A DNA stretch of 64,000 bases from a virus: positions 1 to 64,000 of the IMG/VR virus record IMGVR_UViG_3300044701_002512. The stretch is one strand, 5' to 3'. Each line of letters starts with the position of its first letter. The first letter of the stretch is position 1. Position numbers and translations under genes: made by a program. Below, piece after piece: positions 53,974-60,650 of the stretch. A model generated the notes under the pieces. That model searched no databases and was not told the origin of the DNA. It saw nothing but the letters and a program-made list of their open reading frames with translations.

Positions 53974-54275
53974 TTATCGCTGGTCTTGTGTGTGGAATCG
54001 CAACATTCTATGGCATGGGTGATGGATTTCATGGTAACATTACTGCAAATGGAGAACGATTCAATGCTTATCGCTGGACTGCTGCTCATCCTTACTTGCC
54101 TATGGGAAGTAAGATTAGGGTTACAAACCAAGACAATGGTAAACAAGTAATCGTAAGAGTCAATGACCGTGGCCCTTATTCTCATGCAGACCTTGACTTA
54201 AGTTACGCTGCATTCGCTCACATTGAATCCACCCGTAAGGGTAACGCTACTGTATGTTGGAGAGTAATCGCATGA
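53970..54275 (+). CDS. RlpA-like double-psi beta-barrel protein (101 aa)
   Basis: The protein is essentially one RlpA/expansin-like DPBB domain: GIATFYGMGDGFHGNITAN, GERFNAYRWTAAHPYLPMGS, RVTNQDNGKQVIVRVNDRG and DLDLSYAAFAHI. The conserved H-P-x-L-P and N-D-R-G-P-x with D-L-S motifs are all present. Cellular RlpA proteins cleave naked glycan strands. The short hydrophobic N-terminus (MIIAGLVCGIA) is too weak to call a signal peptide. It could be a lysis or wall-remodelling enzyme, and precedes a secreted protein and a thioredoxin-like protein. Confidence 0.78.
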   Translation: MIIAGLVCGIATFYGMGDGFHGNITANGERFNAYRWTAAHPYLPMGSKIRVTNQDNGKQVIVRVNDRGPYSHADLDLSYAAFAHIESTRKGNATVCWRVIA

Positions 54276-54643
54276 ACAAACTCATTCTCGCTGCTGCTAT
54301 TCTTTTTGCCTCTCCTGTGATGGCACAGGAAGCACAAACATATCGCCCATTTCGTTATACTACGCCTTGTGCATTAGAAACTAAAGAAGAGTTTCTTGTA
54401 GATGACTGTGTGGTGATTGAAACTCGTGAAAAGGGCGGAGCACTTCGCACCCGCAACATCTATTCTAATCGTTTTCAACTAACTATCAAAGGTCGTTTTG
54501 ATAAAGAGAAAGGATATATGACTTGGGATAGTCACAATAAATACGAATACAAGTGGGAATACAAAGTCGGTAGCGTAGACAGTCTTGGTGCTTACACATA
54601 TGTAATGCCAGGATTCCTGCTTCAAAATGTTAGCTGGGATTGA
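54272..54643 (+). CDS. Secreted hypothetical protein (123 aa)
   Basis: The start at 54272 (ATGA overlap) exposes a clear Sec signal peptide: NKLILAAAILFASPVMA followed by QEA, with an A-x-A-like cleavage site. A longer reading from 54254 would hide it. The mature part has Cys residues (TTPCALETK, DDCVVIETRE) that could form a disulfide, and strand-rich sequence. Function unknown; export to the periplasm is inferred. Confidence 0.7.
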   Translation: MNKLILAAAILFASPVMAQEAQTYRPFRYTTPCALETKEEFLVDDCVVIETREKGGALRTRNIYSNRFQLTIKGRFDKEKGYMTWDSHNKYEYKWEYKVGSVDSLGAYTYVMPGFLLQNVSWD

Positions 54644-54645
54644 AC

Positions 54646-54921
54646 ATGACAGACATTCACTTATTTGTGCAGGAAGGTTGTAGACCTTGCATGTATGCTG
54701 AAACACAACTAAAAAAAGTAGAAGGTTGGGAGAATGTGGTGACTATCACCAACGCCAAAGAGAATGGTGAATGGTCTGAGTTTGCCAAGCAATGTGGTGT
54801 TCAAGCTACACCAACGCTTGTGGCGTTGACTGATGGTAACATTGTTGCTACAATGGCAGGGTCGCAAGACATGACATCTGACTTCTGGAGGGCTACGGTA
54901 GAAAAGCATGGGAATGTTTGA
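54646..54921 (+). CDS. Thioredoxin-like protein (91 aa)
   Basis: DIHLFVQEGCRPCMYAETQL gives a C-x-x-C active site in a thioredoxin/glutaredoxin context, with the cis-Pro loop GVQATPTLVAL at the expected distance. Start set at ATG 54646 rather than TTG 54640. It lies next to the secreted Cys-containing protein. A dithiol-disulfide exchange function is likely; the partner is unknown. Confidence 0.8.
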   Translation: MTDIHLFVQEGCRPCMYAETQLKKVEGWENVVTITNAKENGEWSEFAKQCGVQATPTLVALTDGNIVATMAGSQDMTSDFWRATVEKHGNV

Positions 54922-55303
54922 TTATTTTCGCTCATCATATGATTTGGGTGAGCAGTTTACAAATGTGGTGTGCCAAACCAAAGACATTGAAGATGGTATT
55001 GGTGGCACGATGACAGACTATTGGTTAGATCCTGCTGGTCAGTTGTGGTATCCAAACTATAGTGGTGTCAGCACATTTGAGACCATTGAAGAGGATGACC
55101 CACGATACAGTGAAACCCATAAGTTTCTAAACTTTGAATGGGTGCCAACAGGTAAGCATGGTAAATACATGCCATCCATGATTACAAAATATGTTGAAGT
55201 GTATCCTGCCAACTGGAAAGGCAAATGGGAAGATTGGCCACGCTTGCGTATTCACTTCAAATATGGTAAACTACAAGATTATGAGGATGTGACAGGACGA
55301 TGA
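54908..55303 (+). CDS. Conserved phage protein, MGMFDYF type (131 aa)
   Basis: The opening MGMFDYFRSSYDLGE and the later DYWLDPAGQLWYP are a combination seen in many phage hypothetical proteins. Trp-rich C-terminus (YPANWKGKWEDWPRLRIHF). Function unknown. It overlaps the thioredoxin-like gene by 14 bases. Confidence 0.6.
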   Translation: MGMFDYFRSSYDLGEQFTNVVCQTKDIEDGIGGTMTDYWLDPAGQLWYPNYSGVSTFETIEEDDPRYSETHKFLNFEWVPTGKHGKYMPSMITKYVEVYPANWKGKWEDWPRLRIHFKYGKLQDYEDVTGR

Positions 55304-55617
55304 GCACAACAACTTTTACATACAAAAGCGATGAACTGGTCTGTATGGGTGAACGATACCCAGGCAAGACACTGACAATCTCAACAAGGTGTGATGACCT
55401 CAACGCACACGAGTTGCTTGACTTATTCAAAGATTTCATGTTAGGATGTGGTTATGCCGAAAAAAGTTTCTATGACGCCTGCTACGAAGCGATCCAAGAA
55501 AACCCCCGTTATCGCCAAAGCGGAAACGGATCAAAACTGGGCGAGTCTGGCATCGACTCGCAAAAAATCTGGCAAGGTGGATACAAAGATCCCCACCAAT
55601 ACCCAACGGGATTGTAA
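55300..55617 (+). CDS. Hypothetical protein (105 aa)
   Basis: The first half (SDELVCMGERYPGKTLTIST, LNAHELLDLFKDFMLGCGY) looks conserved and helical. The last ~54 codons share DNA with another gene in a different frame starting at 55454, and their composition (Gly, Gln, Tyr) is less protein-like. It is coupled to the upstream gene by ATGA. Confidence 0.6.
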   Translation: MSTTTFTYKSDELVCMGERYPGKTLTISTRCDDLNAHELLDLFKDFMLGCGYAEKSFYDACYEAIQENPRYRQSGNGSKLGESGIDSQKIWQGGYKDPHQYPTGL

Positions 55618-55846
55618 TCTTCAATATAGCAAAGATGATACCAAGTTTCCTTATAATGAGTTTCCTATTCGTTTAGAATATAAAGACGGTAACGATAAAA
55701 AAACCTGTTGGTTTCAATGCTACGACCATTACATTAAACATATCACGCGATATAAGGTGACTAACTATGAAGCGACGACGAATAATCTGGCGCTGGTGGG
55801 CGAAAGCACTGGGGCAAAAAGCAAGCAACAAAGACGCCGAAGCTGA
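55454..55846 (+). CDS. Hypothetical protein (130 aa), overlapping both neighbours
   Basis: The N-terminus is basic (MPKKVSMTPATKRSKKTPV), then DTKFPYNEFPIRLEYKDG and WFQCYDHYIKHITRYKV, a Cys/His-containing block that looks conserved. It overlaps the preceding gene by 164 bases and the next by 80, in different frames. The start could be GTG 55448. Confidence 0.6.
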   Translation: MPKKVSMTPATKRSKKTPVIAKAETDQNWASLASTRKKSGKVDTKIPTNTQRDCNLQYSKDDTKFPYNEFPIRLEYKDGNDKKTCWFQCYDHYIKHITRYKVTNYEATTNNLALVGESTGAKSKQQRRRS

Positions 55847-56093
55847 TAAAGTAGCACTTATTCGCACAGTTATCTTTAGCACATATCTTGTCACTAACTG
55901 TTTTATTATGGCAGGTGTGATTAGACACTGGAATGACAATCAAACTATTAACATTGAAATCTATGAAACTCCAACTTATTCAGAAGTCTTACACTCAGAA
56001 AGACGGAACAATCTGGGAATGGGAAGAGACACCCGAATTGAGGGCATATATCACTCAGCAACAGTCAAAAATCGCAATGGTAAATTTGAATGA
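55767..56093 (+). CDS. Small membrane-anchored protein (108 aa)
   Basis: The basic opening MKRRRIIWRWWAKALGQKA precedes a hydrophobic span (LIRTVIFSTYLVTNCFIMAG). The N-terminal 60 residues resemble a membrane protein recurrent in cyanophages. The C-terminal part lies over another open frame from 55963. Its stop makes an ATGA overlap with the 56090 gene, supporting this frame to the end. Confidence 0.6.
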   Translation: MKRRRIIWRWWAKALGQKASNKDAEADKVALIRTVIFSTYLVTNCFIMAGVIRHWNDNQTINIEIYETPTYSEVLHSERRNNLGMGRDTRIEGIYHSATVKNRNGKFE

Positions 56094-56115
56094 ACCTCCC
56101 AAACGAGCATCCTGA
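55963..56115 (+). CDS. Small overlapping hypothetical protein (50 aa)
   Basis: MKLQLIQKSYTQKDGTIWEW and EETPELRAYI have real-protein character, although the frame lies almost entirely within the previous gene. Either both are expressed or one is chance. Not recognised. Confidence 0.4.
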   Translation: MKLQLIQKSYTQKDGTIWEWEETPELRAYITQQQSKIAMVNLNEPPKRAS

Positions 56116-56326
56116 AATCGCAGAACATGAATGGATTGATGATACATTCCGTGTTGAAGAGACTCGCTGGAAAACTTTCAGAAGTTTTTCTAAAGAAGGT
56201 AAAGAACTCCTCACCTCACTACAGCGAGACACTTGTATTAATGCAACCAGATTTTACCTTAAAGGATGCCAAGAAGGCTGGATTGCTACCACAACATACG
56301 AAGGAACAGTAGGTGGAAAACTCTAA
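56090..56326 (+). CDS. Hypothetical protein (78 aa)
   Basis: HEWIDDTFRVEETRWKTFRS, LQRDTCINATRFYLKG and TYEGTVGGKL form a small domain that I associate with other cyanophage hypotheticals. Function unknown. The start follows an ATGA overlap. Confidence 0.6.
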   Translation: MNLPNEHPEIAEHEWIDDTFRVEETRWKTFRSFSKEGKELLTSLQRDTCINATRFYLKGCQEGWIATTTYEGTVGGKL

Positions 56327-56480
56327 AGATTACCCATACCATGAGCTAGACCCAACTACGCCATGGTATGAGTTTTTAATGTATTGTGAAATCTGTCATC
56401 AGTTGGGAGTTAAAGATCAGCCTAAATTAGGTAGGTATCACGCATATCGTAGGTATCTTAAATACATGGGAATTATATAA
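56313..56480 (+). CDS. Small hypothetical protein with GTG start (55 aa)
   Basis: GTG at 56313 overlaps the previous gene by 14 bases. The peptide is rich in Tyr and Pro (YPYHELDPTTPWYEF) with Cys-x-x-Cys (CEIC) and a basic end (GRYHAYRRYLKYMGII). No ATG start is available in frame before residue 23. Last gene before a short AT-rich gap. Confidence 0.45.
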   Translation: MENSKDYPYHELDPTTPWYEFLMYCEICHQLGVKDQPKLGRYHAYRRYLKYMGII

Positions 56481-56577
56481 TTATTACAAAGTGTGAAGTA
56501 AATAAAAATAAAGTATTAAGAAATCCCCATTTATCTTCAAACCAACATAAAATAGTATGGTAATCGCCAAACAACCC
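56481..56577. other. AT-rich spacer
   Basis: About 97 bases with no gene, no strong promoter match and no hairpin with a T tract. It separates the long overlapping run from the next small-gene group. Confidence 0.4.
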
Positions 56578-56736
56578 ATGACAGATCAAGAATGGAAACA
56601 ACTGACAGAAATGCGCGAATGTATTCGTGGCGCTGGATCAGTTACTGCATTCGATAGTAAATACATGGAATACTATAGCTATCTTCTTGCCAAATCATTG
56701 GAGGGCAAGGGTAATGGGGTGGTTCGAAATGACTGA
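56578..56736 (+). CDS. Small hypothetical protein (52 aa)
   Basis: The ATG at 56578 opens MTDQEWKQLTEMRECIRGAG, then SKYMEYYSYLLAKSLEGKGN, a helical pattern similar to small cyanophage proteins I recall. It ends in an ATGACTGA junction. Confidence 0.55.
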   Translation: MTDQEWKQLTEMRECIRGAGSVTAFDSKYMEYYSYLLAKSLEGKGNGVVRND

Positions 56737-56908
56737 CAAAGAACGCTTGACATTCTTGGAACAAAAGGTTAAAATCCTTGAGAATGAAAATGTAGAGACA
56801 ACCAACGCATTGTATGAACTGGAGAATCGTCTTCAGGCACAGATCGATGCGTTGATTAACTATACTATGATGAATAGATACTGGGAGGAGACTAATGACG
56901 TTTACTAG
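56729..56908 (+). CDS. Coiled-coil protein (59 aa)
   Basis: Start at 56729 by the ATGACTGA junction; ATG 56714 is an alternative adding five residues. FLEQKVKILENENVETTNAL and ELENRLQAQIDALI show heptad hydrophobics, so a parallel coiled coil is likely. Function unknown. Confidence 0.55.
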   Translation: MTDKERLTFLEQKVKILENENVETTNALYELENRLQAQIDALINYTMMNRYWEETNDVY

Positions 56909-57083
56909 TGAAGATTCTCTGAAAGTTACAGAGAATGATGATGGCACACTTGGTATTGAATGGGATCCAAATGACCCACGATATGCTATCTTCAATGACA
57001 TGACACAAGATGAATTACAAGAATACATCACTAGAGCACTTGAAGAGTTCATTAAACAGCATGAGGAAAATGAATCAGTATAG
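56895..57083 (+). CDS. Small acidic protein (62 aa)
   Basis: LKVTENDDGTLGIEWDPNDP is a strand pair and MTQDELQEYITRALEEFIKQ a helix. This beta-then-helix pattern recurs in cyanophage small proteins. Function unknown. Confidence 0.55.
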   Translation: MTFTSEDSLKVTENDDGTLGIEWDPNDPRYAIFNDMTQDELQEYITRALEEFIKQHEENESV

Positions 57084-57342
57084 TGATGAAACTTTGATGA
57101 AAATGGAATATGATGCCATGAAGAAAGAACGCGACTCATGGCGTCGTAACTTTGAAGAACTGAAGATTAAATACGAAGAACTTCAAAATCTATTTGTAGA
57201 GACTGATGATGAACTCAACGAATATCGTGATAAATTCGTTAATGAAGCTATTCAGCATGAGTATTTGAAGAACGATTATGAATGGTTGCAGCAGGAAATA
57301 CAACATATTAAGCAGCGTTTATCGTTTCTAGAGAATCGATAA
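57061..57342 (+). CDS. Coiled-coil protein (93 aa)
   Basis: Mostly helical with heptad repeats (WRRNFEELKIKYEELQNLF, EWLQQEIQHIKQRLSFLE). The start is ATG 57061 or 57070; both overlap the previous gene. Its stop codon lies within the conserved 15-bp upstream element of the next promoter. Confidence 0.55.
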   Translation: MRKMNQYSDETLMKMEYDAMKKERDSWRRNFEELKIKYEELQNLFVETDDELNEYRDKFVNEAIQHEYLKNDYEWLQQEIQHIKQRLSFLENR

Positions 57343-57353
57343 GCAACACTGAT
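57339..57353 (+). promoter_or_regulatory. Conserved 15-bp upstream element, copy 1
   Basis: ATAAGCAACACTGAT ends exactly 10 bases before the -35 box at 57364. It matches copies at 58375 and 60313 (ATAAGCRACRCTGAT). Confidence 0.65.
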
Positions 57354-57363
57354 CAATCAACGC

Positions 57364-57392
57364 TTGACTCCTGGGTGGATCTCCTGTATATT
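57364..57392 (+). promoter_or_regulatory. Sigma70-type promoter
   Basis: TTGACT, a 17-base spacer and TATATT. The leader contains TAGGTAATCGAGA (57396-57408), identical to that at 60370-60382, and ends CCCCGATG with no Shine-Dalgarno sequence. Confidence 0.8.
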
Positions 57393-57417
57393 ACATAGGT
57401 AATCGAGAGACGCCCCG

Positions 57418-57612
57418 ATGGTCTTCCACTACACTGCTGGTCGCGGCAAGCAAGGCACCCTGACTCTTGTTCCTTCTATGTCTGTTAGCAATCCTACTTA
57501 CGTTTGTGTTGCTCAAGTCGGAGATAATAGCATGGTTGTTTCTAATCCTCGCCCGCTGAATGAAGCACTTAACTGGGCAAAAAACTATTGTGGTTCTTTC
57601 TGTCTTCTCTGA
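57418..57612 (+). CDS. Small hypothetical protein (64 aa)
   Basis: VFHYTAGRGKQGTLTLVPS, then NPTYVCVAQVGDNSMVVSNP, strand-rich, and a C-terminal Cys-containing end (YCGSFCLL). First gene after the promoter. Not recognised. Confidence 0.6.
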   Translation: MVFHYTAGRGKQGTLTLVPSMSVSNPTYVCVAQVGDNSMVVSNPRPLNEALNWAKNYCGSFCLL

Positions 57613-57698
57613 TGGATATTGTTAATCTTTCCATCCTTGCCACCTTTATTCTTTTAGTTGGTGGCATTGTATTCTTCTTCAAAGCAATTTATCGTTAA
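57612..57698 (+). CDS. Single-span membrane peptide (28 aa)
   Basis: IVNLSILATFILLVGGIVFF spans the membrane and a basic end (FKAIYR) should face the cytoplasm. The size is like photosystem small subunits, but no specific match is seen. Starts on the stop of the previous gene (TGATG). Confidence 0.55.
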   Translation: MDIVNLSILATFILLVGGIVFFFKAIYR

Positions 57699-57700
57699 TC

Positions 57701-57829
57701 ATGACTCCTGACACTTACACTTTCACTGGCGACGCTGTTACCTATCTTGGTTTCGTTGGTGTTGTTTCGGCATTCATCATCGTTGTTACTGCTTTTCGTC
57801 GTTACTACAATTCTCCTCTTCGCAAATGA
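57701..57829 (+). CDS. Single-span membrane peptide (42 aa)
   Basis: The polar start (MTPDTYTFTGDAV) precedes a hydrophobic span (YLGFVGVVSAFIIVVTAF) and a basic end (RRYYNSPLRK). The second membrane peptide in a row. Ends by ATGA overlap. Confidence 0.55.
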   Translation: MTPDTYTFTGDAVTYLGFVGVVSAFIIVVTAFRRYYNSPLRK

Positions 57830-57966
57830 CTTACGTTGTTAAACTCTATGTTGGTGGTAAAGTGTTTGACGAAGAAGTTCAAGCAGTAAATCCACAAGAT
57901 GCGCGTGAGACTGCTCTCGCTCGCAATCCTAAAGCAAAAATTGTTGGTGTCAACGTTAAATTCTGA
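57826..57966 (+). CDS. Small hypothetical protein (46 aa)
   Basis: YVVKLYVGGKVFDEEVQAVN, then DARETALARNPKAKIVGVNV: a beta-alpha-beta unit of a type I recall from cyanobacteria and their phages. Function unknown. Confidence 0.6.
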   Translation: MTYVVKLYVGGKVFDEEVQAVNPQDARETALARNPKAKIVGVNVKF

Positions 57967-57970
57967 AATC

Positions 57971-58348
57971 ATGGCAACTCGCTCTCGCATTGGTATTGAA
58001 TTGAAGAATGGCAGCATTGTATCTGCCTATCACCACTGGGATGGTTATCCTGAATGGTTGGGTCGTATTCTCAACACTCACTACAATACTCGTGCTAAAG
58101 CAGCAGAGTTGATTGATGGTGGTGATATGAGTGTCTGCTGGAATAATGACAATCAACCCGAGTATTATGGCACTGATTGTCCTCCTCGTTTTGATGCTGA
58201 TCTTGCCGAGTATCTTGATCCTCTGAAGAGTGAAGAGTATGCCTATGTCTTCCGTAATGGTCAATGGGTATGCTACAACATGCATGAGTTTGATGATAGC
58301 AAACTGCCAGAAATTGTAGAAATTCCTTCTGGTGCTCTTGCATGTTAG
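57971..58348 (+). CDS. Conserved phage protein, HHWDGYPE type (125 aa)
   Basis: MATRSRIGIELKNGSIVSAY, then HHWDGYPEWLGRIL and RAKAAELIDGGDMS are a well-known signature of a phage protein of unknown function. Start set at ATG 57971, after the preceding stop. Confidence 0.75.
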   Translation: MATRSRIGIELKNGSIVSAYHHWDGYPEWLGRILNTHYNTRAKAAELIDGGDMSVCWNNDNQPEYYGTDCPPRFDADLAEYLDPLKSEEYAYVFRNGQWVCYNMHEFDDSKLPEIVEIPSGALAC

Positions 58349-58374
58349 TCTGATAAGTATATTTTAAGTATTTC

Positions 58375-58389
58375 ATAAGCAACGCTGAT
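58375..58389 (+). promoter_or_regulatory. Conserved 15-bp upstream element, copy 2
   Basis: ATAAGCAACGCTGAT, again ending 10 bases before the -35 box (58400). This copy is in non-coding DNA. Confidence 0.65.
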
Positions 58390-58428
58390 GGGCAGGGCAT
58401 TGACCTGCCCTGTTTTTTGCTGTATATT
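58390..58428 (+). promoter_or_regulatory. Hybrid terminator-promoter before helicase
   Basis: GGGCAGG/CCTGCCC (58390-58396, 58404-58410) form a 7-bp hairpin followed by a T tract. The loop and 3' arm contain the -35 TTGACC (58400-58405), with TATATT at 58423-58428 after 17 bases. Termination of the upstream transcript and initiation of the next share the same bases. Confidence 0.75.
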
Positions 58429-58450
58429 TGATCTGTTGAAACGACACACC

Positions 58451-59701
58451 ATGAAACTTCGCTCCCACCAACAGACTGCTCTCGATGCCATGCTGCAGGC
58501 ATCCCACGGCAGCGTTCTGGTGCCCACTGGCGGCGGCAAGACCCTGATTGCCATCATGGATCTGCAGCGCCGTCTGAGCGCCTCTCAGCGTGGTCTGACG
58601 GCGGTTGTGGTCTGCCCCCGTCTGCTGCTGGTCAACCAACTGTGTGAAGAATACCTGCAGGTGATTGACACCAAGAATGTTCACATTCTGCATGTTCACA
58701 GTGGTGATACGCATCACTTCAGCAGCACTAAATCCGATAAGATTGCACTGTTCAATAACACTGCTCGTGCTGCTGGTGAATCTTGCATTATTTTCACCAC
58801 CTATCATTCTCTCAATCGTATTGTTGATGCTGGTGTTGACATCGATGTAGCATACTTCGATGAGGCACACAATGCTACCAGCAAGCAGTTCTTTCCTAAA
58901 ACTGCCATGGTTTCGCAGATGGCAAACAACTGCTATTTCTTCACTGCTACTCCTCGTCAATCCAAGAATCCGATGGGTCGTGGCATGAACAATTCGCTCG
59001 TGTTTGGCAAGACTCTGCATACTGTTCCTGCACAGGAACTGATTGACAGTGGCAGCATCATTCCTCCTCAGATTGTTATTCATGAGCAAGATATGGTGAC
59101 TCGCACCAAGCATAATGCTGCCAACTGTGACAGCAACACTGTGCTCGACATCATCGACAATCTCGATGCTGATGCTGGTCAAAAAATCCTGGTTGCTGCA
59201 CCTTCCTCCAAAATTATCTGGGGTATGGTAGCACAAACTGCAATGCTGCAGGATCTTGCTGAGCGTGGTTACGATGTGCTGCATATTACTGCTAAGCACG
59301 GTGCCTACATCAACAAGACCAAAGTGAACCGTGAGGTATTCTTTGACACGCTGACTGCATGGGGCAAGGATTCCAACCGCAAATTTGTGGTGTTTCACTA
59401 CAGCATCCTGTCTGAGGGTATGAATGTGCCTGGTCTGACCCATTGTGTGCTGCTTCGTAACCTCAATATCGTTGAGATGGCACAAACTATTGGTCGTGTG
59501 ATCCGCATGAATGCGGATGATGCCAAGGATATTGCGGAAGGCAAGATTCAACCTGGCGATCTGGGCAACTATCGCAAACCATTTGGTTTTGTGACTGTGC
59601 CTATCTACGGCAACTACGGTGCTCAGATTCAGAAACGCCTGCAATCTGTTGTGGATGCCATCTTCGTTCAGGGAATCCCTCCCGCTAGCATCATCGCATA
59701 A
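58451..59701 (+). CDS. SF2 DNA/RNA helicase (416 aa)
   Basis: Superfamily 2 helicase motifs occur in order: a Q-like LRSHQQTALDAML start, Walker A PTGGGKT (25-31), DEAH box at 137-140 (YFDEAHN), FFTATPR, and motif VI QTIGRVIRMN near 345-354. Size and order match the DEAD/DEAH helicases of T4-like cyanophages, functionally comparable to T4 UvsW in recombination or replication restart. Start is ATG 58451; an upstream in-frame ATG at 58388 lies before the promoter. Codons are G/C-rich (CTG, CAG, CGC), more like a host gene than the tail genes. Confidence 0.88.
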   Translation: MKLRSHQQTALDAMLQASHGSVLVPTGGGKTLIAIMDLQRRLSASQRGLTAVVVCPRLLLVNQLCEEYLQVIDTKNVHILHVHSGDTHHFSSTKSDKIALFNNTARAAGESCIIFTTYHSLNRIVDAGVDIDVAYFDEAHNATSKQFFPKTAMVSQMANNCYFFTATPRQSKNPMGRGMNNSLVFGKTLHTVPAQELIDSGSIIPPQIVIHEQDMVTRTKHNAANCDSNTVLDIIDNLDADAGQKILVAAPSSKIIWGMVAQTAMLQDLAERGYDVLHITAKHGAYINKTKVNREVFFDTLTAWGKDSNRKFVVFHYSILSEGMNVPGLTHCVLLRNLNIVEMAQTIGRVIRMNADDAKDIAEGKIQPGDLGNYRKPFGFVTVPIYGNYGAQIQKRLQSVVDAIFVQGIPPASIIA

Positions 59702-59707
59702 CCGTCA

Positions 59708-59743
59708 AGGGGGTTGACAACCCTCTTTTTTTTGTGGTATTAT
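59708..59743 (+). promoter_or_regulatory. Hybrid terminator-promoter after helicase
   Basis: AGGGGGTT, a GAC loop and AACCCTCT (one G-T pair) form an 8-bp hairpin followed by a T tract. The -35 TTGACA (59714-59719) spans the loop. TATTAT follows at 59738-59743 after 18 bases. No copy of the 15-bp upstream element is seen here. Confidence 0.75.
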
Positions 59744-59771
59744 CTCAGCACACTATTATTTGACACTAATC

Positions 59772-60326
59772 ATGTCTGAATCTCGCGCTACTTCTATTGC
59801 AGAATCGAAATATCCACGATTTGCACGGTTAAACTCTGATCGGAAAACTCGATGGAGATTGATGATTGTTCCTATTGTTGAACATGCTTTACAGAACTAT
59901 ATTGAAGTGACTCTCAAACCAAACAAAGATCGTGAATCACTACCTTCTCTACGATCTAGTGTTCTATTCATGTTTCCTGAGATGGCAGGAGACACTCAAG
60001 CAATCAACGCAATATCGAAATCTATCAGTGCTGCTTGGAACATTCGTAAGAGTGACAATACCCACCATAATGCCAGGTTCAAACCATACTATGAGCACCT
60101 GCCAAAGGTTCTGTTGGCGAACAAAGCACCAAAATCCTTGGTCGGCACCAAACAGGCACCAGAGGTCATCGCTGACGTTCCCGTTGCAGAAAAATCAGAA
60201 GTTGTAACACAACACTCTGATTCCGTGCCAGTTTCTATCAACTGCGATGGTATCATAAATGTATCTGGGGATTTAACCTACGATGATTGTATGGGTATCC
60301 TTAATATCATCTATAAGCGACGCTGA
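59772..60326 (+). CDS. Hypothetical protein (184 aa)
   Basis: Start is ATG 59772; a TTG at 59760 is less likely. The N-terminal half is helical and basic (TRWRLMIVPIVEHALQNYIE; AISKSISAAWNIRKSDN). A Pro/Ala/Val linker leads to a C-terminal domain (INCDGIINVSGDLTYDD, CMGILNIIYKRR). It resembles a nucleic-acid-binding arrangement but I cannot name it. Its last codons overlap the conserved element at 60313. Confidence 0.55.
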   Translation: MSESRATSIAESKYPRFARLNSDRKTRWRLMIVPIVEHALQNYIEVTLKPNKDRESLPSLRSSVLFMFPEMAGDTQAINAISKSISAAWNIRKSDNTHHNARFKPYYEHLPKVLLANKAPKSLVGTKQAPEVIADVPVAEKSEVVTQHSDSVPVSINCDGIINVSGDLTYDDCMGILNIIYKRR

Positions 60327-60327
60327 T
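60313..60327 (+). promoter_or_regulatory. Conserved 15-bp upstream element, copy 3
   Basis: ATAAGCGACGCTGAT ends 10 bases before the -35 box at 60338. Here the same bases also encode the C-terminal YKRR-stop of the preceding gene. Confidence 0.65.
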
Positions 60328-60332
60328 CGATC

Positions 60333-60366
60333 AGGGGTTGACGCGACCCCTTATTTCCCCTATACT
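60333..60366 (+). promoter_or_regulatory. Hybrid hairpin-promoter
   Basis: AGGGGT and ACCCCT form a 6-bp hairpin with a 7-base loop holding part of the -35 TTGACG (60338-60343). After a 17-base spacer comes TATACT (60361-60366). The downstream T tract is short, so terminator strength is doubtful. The leader has TAGGTAATCGAGA at 60370-60382. Confidence 0.65.
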
Positions 60367-60389
60367 ACCTAGGTAATCGAGACACACCG

Positions 60390-60650
60390 ATGCAAACGCC
60401 ACAACTGACCAGCAAAGATGGTAACATGGTGGTTGATTATTATCCTGTGAAGACTCCCTACGGTGATATTTCTACCAACTGGGTGTTTCGCATGGTAACT
60501 TTCATGCCTCATGGTCAGGTATCTAAAAAGTTTCTGAATCGTGTTGAACTGAAACTTGATATTCGTGAGCGTATCGCACACGGTTATACTCAAACCCGCG
60601 ACAATTCTAATCTGCCCCAACTGGGCAATCCTTTCCACGGTGCTTGCTGA
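60390..60650 (+). CDS. Small hypothetical protein (86 aa)
   Basis: Strands (DGNMVVDYYPVKTPYGDIST, WVFRMVTFMPHGQVS), then a helix (LNRVELKLDIRERIAHGYTQ). Not recognised. First gene after the 60338 promoter. Confidence 0.55.
   Translation: MQTPQLTSKDGNMVVDYYPVKTPYGDISTNWVFRMVTFMPHGQVSKKFLNRVELKLDIRERIAHGYTQTRDNSNLPQLGNPFHGAC

Noticed and set aside
57612-57698. Photosystem small subunit identity for the 28-residue peptide
   Set aside because: The size and single span fit, but the residues do not match PetN, PetG, PsbM, PsbN or Psb30 as I know them.
58373-59644. 423-codon minus-strand open frame opposite the helicase
   Set aside because: It is the antisense shadow of the SF2 helicase, whose plus-strand frame has complete, ordered helicase motifs. 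The long minus frame reflects the G/C-rich codon use.
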